Shown: piece after piece, positions 6,638 through 10,901 of the stretch | Numbering within the stretch: position 1 is the stretch's first letter | Layout of the letters: each line of letters starts with the position of its first letter | From: Pontiella sp. | Lineage (GTDB): Bacteria; Verrucomicrobiota; Kiritimatiellia; Kiritimatiellales; Pontiellaceae | Assembly (NCBI GenBank): GCA_029935255.1 | Contig: JAOZKS010000059.1 | Coordinates: forward strand, 1 to 10,901 | Direction: 5' to 3' | Length of the DNA: 10,901 bases | Made by a program: the position numbers and the translations under genes | The notes under the pieces: model-generated | What the model was told of the DNA's origin: nothing | What the model saw: the letters and a program-made list of their open reading frames with translations, nothing else | Databases searched by the model: none

Positions 6638-7531
6638 ATGAGTGGACTAAACCGCAGAAAATTTATGGTTCCAATGATTGGAACCGCCGCTGCACTCGCA
6701 GCGCATAACACCGATGCCGTTTCGCCTGAAGTCCCGCCGCAAATCCAATTGGGTAATACGGGGATCACGATGTCGAGGATGGGCTTTGGCACGGGGAAAC
6801 GCGGGGGGAACCGTCAGTCGGAGTTAACCCGCCAAGGGTTTGCGAAGGCGGTGGGTCTTTTTCACCATTGCTATGATCGGGGCATTAATTTCTTTGATTT
6901 GGCGGATTTGTACGGAACCCACATCTATTGCCGCGAAGCGTTACGGCAGATCCCCCGCGAGAAGGTAACCCTCATGACTAAACTGTGGTGGGGCTACGAT
7001 AGCACCGAGCCCTCGTCACTTTCCATCGCGCATCGGCGGAAGTCGGCCGAGGCCGCCTTGGAACGTTTTCGGCATGAAATAGCCACGGACTATCTCGATA
7101 TTGTTCTTCTTCATTGCCTCCGGAAAAAAGAATGGACGGAGGAAATGAAGCCTTATATGGACGTTCTCTCCGAAGCCAAGTCCAAGGGGAAGATTAAGGC
7201 GGTGGGGGTGTCCTGCCATGACTTTGGTGCCATGCAGACGGCGGCGGAACTGCCTTGGGTGGATGTGATGCTGGCGCGGAGCAATCCCTATGGGGTGATG
7301 TGCGATTCCGGTGCTGAAGAGGTGCTTGCTCTGCTGAAAAAAGCAAAAGCCAATGGCAAAGCGATTATCGGGATGAAAGTCTACGGTGCGGGCAGGTTGC
7401 TTGATAAGCGGGATGAATGTATGCGCTATGCCCAGACCCAGGGCGTGCTGGACGCGATGACCATTGGTGCGCTGACACCGGAGCAGGTAGATGAGAATCT
7501 GGTGCTCATGGCTAAATATGCGGGGGTGTGA
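6638..7531 (+). CDS. Tat-exported aldo/keto reductase
   Basis: A predicted NAD(P)H-dependent oxidoreductase of the aldo/keto reductase superfamily; the substrate is unknown. The N-terminus has a twin-arginine signal (NRRKFM at 5-10, then a moderately hydrophobic stretch to about 26), so export of the folded enzyme by the Tat system is likely. The catalytic tetrad is intact: Asp87 and Tyr92 in FFDLADLYG (85-93), Lys115 in TLMTKLW and His159 in LLHC. The late motif GMKVYGAG (245-252) also fits. The 297-residue length is normal for the barrel plus signal; no cysteine-rich ferredoxin tail is present. GGAGG (6629-6633) precedes the ATG by 4 bases, and the RR motif supports this start. A convergent terminator follows. 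Part of the signal-peptide coding sequence is a 19-bp palindrome. Confidence 0.9.
   Translation: MSGLNRRKFMVPMIGTAAALAAHNTDAVSPEVPPQIQLGNTGITMSRMGFGTGKRGGNRQSELTRQGFAKAVGLFHHCYDRGINFFDLADLYGTHIYCREALRQIPREKVTLMTKLWWGYDSTEPSSLSIAHRRKSAEAALERFRHEIATDYLDIVLLHCLRKKEWTEEMKPYMDVLSEAKSKGKIKAVGVSCHDFGAMQTAAELPWVDVMLARSNPYGVMCDSGAEEVLALLKKAKANGKAIIGMKVYGAGRLLDKRDECMRYAQTQGVLDAMTIGALTPEQVDENLVLMAKYAGV
6667..6685. repeat. Perfect 19-bp palindrome inside the aldo/keto reductase signal sequence
   Basis: GGTTCCAAT (6667-6675), one central base and ATTGGAACC (6677-6685) are perfect reverse complements. It lies in codons for residues 10-16. The core TTCCAATG resembles the two imperfect intergenic palindromes at 8769-8785 and 9539-9555. 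Confidence 0.8.
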
Positions 7532-7540
7532 GGTTCGGAC

Positions 7541-7560
7541 CCCGGAAGTCCCCGGAAGTC
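7541..7560. repeat. Tandem 10-bp direct repeat after the aldo/keto reductase gene
   Basis: CCCGGAAGTC occurs twice without a gap (7541-7550, 7551-7560), starting 9 bases after the reductase stop and directly before the terminator. It looks like a small slippage duplication. Confidence 0.75.
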
Positions 7561-7564
7561 CAGA

Positions 7565-7602
7565 CACAAAAAAAGCTCCCGGTGAAGGGAGCTTTTTTTG
7601 TG
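7565..7602. terminator. Bidirectional rho-independent terminator
   Basis: A perfect 16-bp stem pairs 7565-7580 (CACAAAAAAAGCTCCC) with 7587-7602 around a 6-base loop GGTGAA. Seven A residues on the left and seven T residues on the right let it work for both the + strand reductase gene and the minus-strand rpsU that ends at 7607. Confidence 0.92.
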
Positions 7603-7606
7603 CGAG

Positions 7607-7798
7607 CTAGTATTGCTTGCGATTGCTCGGACGGGAGTTTTTCAGCCGCTTTTTCTTTTCACTCGGCTTTTCGTAGCAACGCTTGGCGCGCATGGTCTTG
7701 AGGATGCCCTCTTTGTCCAGCGCCTTCTTGAGGCGGCGCAGTGCGCGATCCACGCTTTCGCCGCGGCGTACTTTTACTTCACAGGTTTCTTGTGCCAT
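7607..7798 (-). CDS. rpsU: 30S ribosomal protein bS21
   Basis: A small basic subunit protein near the 3' end of 16S rRNA that helps translation initiation. The 63 residues match the family: CEVKVRRGESVDRALRRLKK (6-25), KEGIL (33-37), then YEKPSEKKKR (46-55) and a basic tail. The start at 7798 is chosen because GGAGGTGA (minus strand, 7814-7807) lies 8 bases upstream; the alternative extension begins with a GTG inside that SD. It stands alone here, without the dnaG-rpoD neighbours found in enterobacteria, and is last of three minus-strand genes. It may be read from its own promoter or from the upstream pseudouridine synthase gene. Confidence 0.96.
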   Translation of the reverse strand: MAQETCEVKVRRGESVDRALRRLKKALDKEGILKTMRAKRCYEKPSEKKKRLKNSRPSNRKQY

Positions 7799-7806
7799 AT
7801 CTAAAT

Positions 7807-7853
7807 TCACCTCCCCAATCGTAGGGGTCTTCTAATTAAGGGGCAGGAGGCTA
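7807..7853 (-). promoter_or_regulatory. rpsU leader: strong SD with pairing partners
   Basis: On the minus strand the SD GGAGGTGA (7814-7807) is nearly a full complement of the 16S rRNA 3' end. Just upstream, CCCC (7827-7824) can pair with GGGG (7816-7813) across 7 bases, overlapping the SD edge. Farther upstream, CCTCC (7850-7846) copies the anti-SD core and could pair with GGAGG (7814-7810). Such mutually exclusive pairings would suit feedback control, but no experiment is implied. The far element is in the RNA only if transcription starts upstream of 7850. Confidence 0.35.
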
Positions 7854-7876
7854 TGGAACTGACGGAGTGAAGTCAA
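7848..7876 (-). promoter_or_regulatory. Candidate rpsU promoter
   Basis: On the minus strand TTGACT (7876-7871) and TAGCCT (7853-7848) are 17 bases apart. The -35 box matches 5 of 6, the -10 box only 3 of 6. A start near 7841 would give a leader of about 40 bases. Confidence 0.25.
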
Positions 7877-7906
7877 ATACAATATCATGCTCGCTGTGGA
7901 AGGTTT

Positions 7907-8737
7907 TTATCTTAACTTGAGTTGAGAGAGGCATTTCTTGAAGTCGCCCGGGAGGGGCGCCATAACCCGGACTGGTTTCCCGGTTCTGGGGTGGGGGAAG
8001 ATCAGGCGGTAGGCATGCAGCATCTGTCGGGGTTGTGCCAGCGATAATTCATTGCCGGTTCCGGCATATTTCTTATCGCCTAGTACCGGATAGCGCTTGT
8101 CGGCCAAGTGTCGGCGGATCTGGTGCGTTCGTCCGGTTTCAATGCGCAGTTCGAGATAGCTGGTGTGTTTGTTCGAGTCGAGTGTTTTGACCAATGTGGT
8201 CGACATGAACCCCCCAATGTCGGTGCGGATTTCATTCCAGTTTTTAGGGAATGAGCCAATGGTGATGGCCCGATAGATTTTCATGATATCGCGCCCTTTG
8301 AACATCGGGATGGCGGCGGTTTTGGCTTCTGCGCTTTTGGCAAAGATCACGCAGCCGGAAGTCTCTTTGTCAAGGCGGTGAACGGCGTAGATGGTTTTGT
8401 TCTTCTCCTGCTTTTGAAGCATGGCTTCGACGCTTTTGTCCGAGGCATTGGTCAGCAGGTAGGCGGGTTTGTTGACGATCAGGTAGTCGGCATCCTGCCA
8501 CAGGATGGAAATCTTTTTAGGAATAGTCGGGGCACGGTCTTCGATCAGGATTTCCACGCGGTCATCGTCCTTCACGAGATGGTTCTTCATCCATATGCGC
8601 TTGCCGTTCACCAGCACCTGTTTGGCATCCAGCGCGGCCTGCGCTTTCTTCTTCGAAATGCCCAGTTCTGCGGCGATCACTTCAAAGAGGCGCAAACCCT
8701 CTTGCTTGTACGTTACGGTAAAAAATTGCTTGGTCAT
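7907..8737 (-). CDS. RluA-family RNA pseudouridine synthase
   Basis: Isomerises uridine to pseudouridine in an RNA, probably rRNA or tRNA. The 276 residues show an N-terminal S4-like RNA-binding domain (about 14-66, with KKKAQAALDAKQVLVNGK at 29-46), then the catalytic domain with YLIVNKPA (85-92), the signature HRLDKETSG (120-128) with catalytic Asp123, GRTHQIRRHL (202-211) and PVLGDKKYAG (217-226). The S4 plus RluA layout matches RluC/RluD-type enzymes, but the exact uridine cannot be read from sequence. AGGAAG (8749-8744, minus strand) lies 6 bases from the ATG. It lies between the SpeE-like gene and rpsU, so the group may have a translation-related character. Confidence 0.94.
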   Translation of the reverse strand: MTKQFFTVTYKQEGLRLFEVIAAELGISKKKAQAALDAKQVLVNGKRIWMKNHLVKDDDRVEILIEDRAPTIPKKISILWQDADYLIVNKPAYLLTNASDKSVEAMLQKQEKNKTIYAVHRLDKETSGCVIFAKSAEAKTAAIPMFKGRDIMKIYRAITIGSFPKNWNEIRTDIGGFMSTTLVKTLDSNKHTSYLELRIETGRTHQIRRHLADKRYPVLGDKKYAGTGNELSLAQPRQMLHAYRLIFPHPRTGKPVRVMAPLPGDFKKCLSQLKLR

Positions 8738-8768
8738 ATGTGGCTTCCTGATTTAGCGGCGCATCATG

Positions 8769-8785
8769 TTTCCAATGGATGGAAA
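8769..8785. repeat. Short imperfect palindrome (TTTCCA...TGGAAA)
   Basis: TTTCCA (8769-8774) and TGGAAA (8780-8785) are inverted around five bases, in the 68-base gap between the SpeE-like gene and the pseudouridine synthase gene. Sequence 8770-8790 resembles 9539-9559, on the other side of the SpeE-like gene. Confidence 0.5.
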
Positions 8786-8805
8786 TAACAAGAACTAGGT
8801 GTTAG

Positions 8806-9477
8806 CTACTTTTTCTCTGCAAGCCAGATGGTATGGCGGCGGCCTTTGGTTCCGCGTGCCCGAACGGAGACTTCCTCGATCTTGAACCCGGAGCCGCGCA
8901 GTCGTTTGGAGAAAGATTTGTCGGGCTCGGCCGACCAGACGGCCAGAATGCCACCGGGCTTCAGTGCAGCCTTGGCAGCGGCGAGCCCGCCGTGGGTGTA
9001 GAGCCGATCGTTGCCCGCATGCGTTAATGCATCCGGGCCGTTGTCGACATCGAGCAGGATTGCATCGTAGGCCTCGGCCTTTTCCTTGATCACCAAGCCC
9101 ACATCCGATTCGCGGATCGTAGTACGCGGGTCTTCCAGCGGGTTCCCCGCCAGTTCGGCCAGATGGCTTCGGTTCCATTTCACGACGGCCGGAACCAGCT
9201 CGGCCACGATCACTTCGGCGGTATTGCCCAGATGCTCCAGCGCCGCGCCCAGCGTAAAGCCCATGCCCAGCCCTCCGATTAGCACACGCGGGGTCTTGTG
9301 GTCGGCCACGCGCTTGCACGCCAGCTCCGCCAAGGCATCTTCCGAGCCATGCATTCGACTATTCATCAACTCCTCATTCTTCACCGAAATCGAAAATTCG
9401 AACGCGCGCTGATACAGCTTCATGGAGCCGCCATCGCCCGGTACTTCCACTTCGTCGAGTAGGACCCACGGATTCAT
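8806..9477 (-). CDS. SpeE-like SAM-binding-fold protein (spermidine synthase-related)
   Basis: A Rossmann-fold protein of the spermidine synthase/methyltransferase superfamily, cytoplasmic, substrate unknown. From the ATG at 9477 (223 residues) it shows a short N-terminal strand region ending in ELMNSRMHGSEDALAELAC (36-54), the nucleotide loop LIGGLGMGF (66-74), acidic Glu93 after the next strand (VIVAELVP), YDAILLDVDNGP (137-148), and LKPGGILAVWSAEPD (172-186). It recalls a bacterial family often labelled spermidine synthase, but the polyamine-site DSTDP-like motif is replaced by DVDNGP, so polyamine synthesis should not be assumed. A longer form starting at TTG 9513 has no SD; 9477 has only a weak AGG nearby, but MNPWVLLD is the expected family start. 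No decarboxylase or other polyamine gene is adjacent. Confidence 0.8.
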   Translation of the reverse strand: MNPWVLLDEVEVPGDGGSMKLYQRAFEFSISVKNEELMNSRMHGSEDALAELACKRVADHKTPRVLIGGLGMGFTLGAALEHLGNTAEVIVAELVPAVVKWNRSHLAELAGNPLEDPRTTIRESDVGLVIKEKAEAYDAILLDVDNGPDALTHAGNDRLYTHGGLAAAKAALKPGGILAVWSAEPDKSFSKRLRGSGFKIEEVSVRARGTKGRRHTIWLAEKK

Positions 9478-9538
9478 AACGAGTTGCCTGTTTTTGGTTT
9501 CATAAAATTCCAACGGTTGAAAGAGCGCGGGATAGTGG

Positions 9539-9555
9539 TTCCAATGGCGGGGAAA
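9539..9555. repeat. Imperfect palindrome at the break of the pldA remnant
   Basis: TTCC (9539-9542) and GGAA (9551-9554) flank AATGGCGG. The stretch TTCCAATGG...GGAAATACAAG parallels the element at 8770-8790 (TTCCAATGG...GGAAATAACAAG). Homology of the following gene to outer-membrane phospholipase begins only a few codons later. Confidence 0.4.
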
Positions 9556-9562
9556 TACAAGC

Positions 9563-10135
9563 CAGCTCTTCTTTGGCTACACGCAAAAGATGTTTTGGGA
9601 TTTGGAAGATAATTCGGCTCCGTATCCAAACAACTATCTCGATAGCTATTTCAGTCCCGAGCTGTTTTGGCTGAACCGCGACCTCTGCGAGAGCCTGTTG
9701 GGTTCGCAGTTCGATCTGCAAGGGGGCTTCCAGCACGAATCAAATGGGCGCGACGGCATCGATGGCCGGAACTGGGACCGGCTCTACATCCAGCCGCTTT
9801 GGACGTTTGGCGAAACGGGGGATTATCAAGTTATTGTGACTCCGAAAATATGGGCCCCCGTCAATATAGGCGATGAGATGCAAGACATCGCCGACTATTT
9901 TGGTTATGGAGAGCTATGGCTTAAATGGGGCAGGCATGATGGCATTCTTTTGGAAACCATGCTGCGTAAAGGCATGGAGGATTGGAACGGAGCGGTTGAG
10001 TTGAATGCCTCCTATCCGATTAAACCTCTGAACGTTTTCCTGTATGGACAGATCTTCTACGGCTATGGCGATGCGCTGAGACTCTACGACCAAGAAGTCA
10101 CAAGTTACCGGCTAGGATTCGCTATCTCTCGTTAA
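9563..10135 (+). pseudogene. pldA: 5'-truncated outer-membrane phospholipase A (OMPLA)
   Basis: OMPLA is a 12-strand outer-membrane barrel that hydrolyses misplaced phospholipids. Similarity to E. coli PldA is clear from QLFFGYTQK (9563 onward), through FSPELFW, GGFQHESNGRDG and NWDRLY, to ASYPIKPL and a YGYGDALRLYD-like end. Only the last two thirds exist: the signal peptide and about 90 mature residues, the first strands, are absent. An in-frame TAG lies at 9533-9535, and the bases before are the promoter side of the SpeE-like gene. The ATG at 9590 falls inside the conserved region and has no SD. In the 181-residue numbering from that ATG, catalytic His49 and Ser51 (E. coli H142, S144) remain, but E. 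coli N156 aligns with Asp63 and calcium-site S152 with Gly59. A decayed remnant is most likely; expression is doubtful. Confidence 0.75.
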
Positions 10136-10160
10136 ATACCGATTATGAGGAGGTTCAATC

Positions 10161-10232
10161 GTGTTTATTTCATTGCCCGTGCAGGTGGGGCAGGGCATAT
10201 TTACCTCCGATTTTTTGGAAGCTAAACTTTAA
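10161..10232 (+). CDS. Small ORF (23 codons) coupled to gpmI
   Basis: A GTG at 10161 is preceded by a full AGGAGG (10148-10153) at the ideal 7-base distance. The product would be MFISLPVQVGQGIFTSDF followed by LEAKL, and its TAA (10230-10232) overlaps the AAGGAG SD of gpmI, whose ATG follows 11 bases later. This layout is typical of translational coupling. I do not recognise a family. It may be a leader peptide or the remnant of a longer protein. A competing 26-codon frame starts at ATG 10145, but without an SD. Confidence 0.4.
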   Translation: MFISLPVQVGQGIFTSDFLEAKL

Positions 10233-10243
10233 GGAGAAACAGG

Positions 10244-10901
10244 ATGGAACAACTGAAGAAAAATGAAGCTTTTGACGGCCCGGAGGGGCCGGTGGTACTG
10301 GTGATTATGGATGGCGTCGGGATTGGTAAGAATCCGGAGAGCGACTATGTGAAAATTGCGAATACCCCGAATCTGGACTGGCTGCGCGAGAATGCGATCT
10401 ACACCGAAATCAGAGCGCATGGGGTTGCTGTCGGCCTGCCGGACGATGGCGACATGGGCAACTCGGAAGTGGGCCACAACGCGATAGGCTGCGGGCGGGT
10501 GTTCGAACAGGGCGCGGCGTTGGTCGGGGCGGCGATTGAGTCGGGGTCAATGTTCGAGGGGGCCGTCTGGCAGGAACTGGTTTCCAACGTGAATGAAAAA
10601 GATTCTACGCTCCACTTCATCGGCTTGTTTTCCGACGGCAATGTACACTCAAACATTAATCATCTCGAATCAATGCTGAACACCGCCAAGACTGCGGGCG
10701 TTAAAAAGGTGCGCATCCATCCGTTGATCGATGGCCGCGACGTTCCGCCGACCTCGGTGCTGGACTATGTGGATCGGTTTGACCAATTCCTTGAAGGCAT
10801 CAACGCCGACGGCTCGATTGATTACTGTGTCGCTTCCGGCGGGGGACGCATGAACATCACGATGGATCGATATAATGCCGACTGGAGCATGGTGGAGCGC
10901 G
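10244..10901 (+). CDS. gpmI: 2,3-bisphosphoglycerate-independent phosphoglycerate mutase (3' end outside window)
   Basis: Interconverts 3- and 2-phosphoglycerate in glycolysis and gluconeogenesis, using metal ions and a serine phosphoenzyme. AAGGAG (10231-10236) lies 7 bases before the ATG. The 219 visible residues carry VVLVIMDGVGIG with metal ligand Asp23 (17-28), MGNSEVGHNAIGCGRVF with catalytic Ser74 (71-87), FSDGNVHS with His135 (129-136), IDGRD (162-166) and SGGGRMNITMDRYNADWS (198-215). The RAHG.AVGLP segment before the serine and the SGGGRM...TMDRY...DW motif match the plant/trypanosomatid-type enzyme, not the GRYYAMDRD motif of the E. coli/Bacillus type. The full protein would be about 550 residues. 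The gene is cut by the window end. Confidence 0.95.
   Translation, partial: MEQLKKNEAFDGPEGPVVLVIMDGVGIGKNPESDYVKIANTPNLDWLRENAIYTEIRAHGVAVGLPDDGDMGNSEVGHNAIGCGRVFEQGAALVGAAIESGSMFEGAVWQELVSNVNEKDSTLHFIGLFSDGNVHSNINHLESMLNTAKTAGVKKVRIHPLIDGRDVPPTSVLDYVDRFDQFLEGINADGSIDYCVASGGGRMNITMDRYNADWSMVER

Noticed and set aside
1..10901. CRISPR arrays, insertion sequences, tRNA or rRNA genes, prophage or defence genes
   Set aside because: I looked for spaced direct repeats, transposase motifs, CCA-ended cloverleaf genes and phage or nuclease families and saw none.

Overview
The window (about 10.9 kb, roughly 54% G+C by eye) is a densely coded stretch of a bacterial chromosome. It carries housekeeping genes plus several non-coding or decayed stretches. 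Genes mostly have clear Shine-Dalgarno (SD) sequences. The mix is an SMC-ScpAB partner pair, a bifunctional PheA, a long 'type 2' LeuA, a tetracysteine prepilin peptidase, a Tat-exported aldo/keto reductase, an outer-membrane phospholipase remnant (so a Gram-negative envelope) and a plant-type phosphoglycerate mutase. Together with the interspersed palindromic repeats, it suggests an environmental Gram-negative of the PVC group (Verrucomicrobiota/Kiritimatiellota-like). That assignment is an inference from gene content, with modest confidence.

Left part (1-5717, all +): scpA (5' end outside the window), scpB, pheA (ATGA overlap with scpB), a 589-base intergenic region, leuA, then aroE. The products link chromosome condensation (ScpA/ScpB) with amino-acid synthesis: shikimate pathway (AroE), phenylalanine branch (PheA) and leucine branch (LeuA). 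The intergenic region 2576-3164 is not empty. It holds a short GC hairpin, possible eroded coding sequence, a promoter-like TTGACA element, a small ORF, a strong rho-independent terminator and a long inverted repeat.

Middle part (5718-7602): a perfect 16-bp palindrome, then the prepilin peptidase (pilD type) and a Tat-signal aldo/keto reductase, both +. The reductase faces a convergent minus-strand group across a bidirectional terminator. Minus strand (7607-9477, read right to left): a SpeE-like SAM-fold protein, an RluA-family pseudouridine synthase, and rpsU (ribosomal protein bS21) with a notable leader.

Right part (9536-10901, +): a 5'-truncated outer-membrane phospholipase A gene (pldA) that begins beside a short palindromic repeat, then a 23-codon small ORF with an excellent SD whose stop codon overlaps the SD of gpmI. 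gpmI runs off the window. I see no CRISPR array, insertion sequence, tRNA, rRNA or phage genes. The points most worth a second look are the truncated pldA with altered active-site residues, the small ORF before gpmI, the rpsU leader, the orphan transcription-unit-like stretch before leuA, and a family of TTCCAATG-type palindromes.
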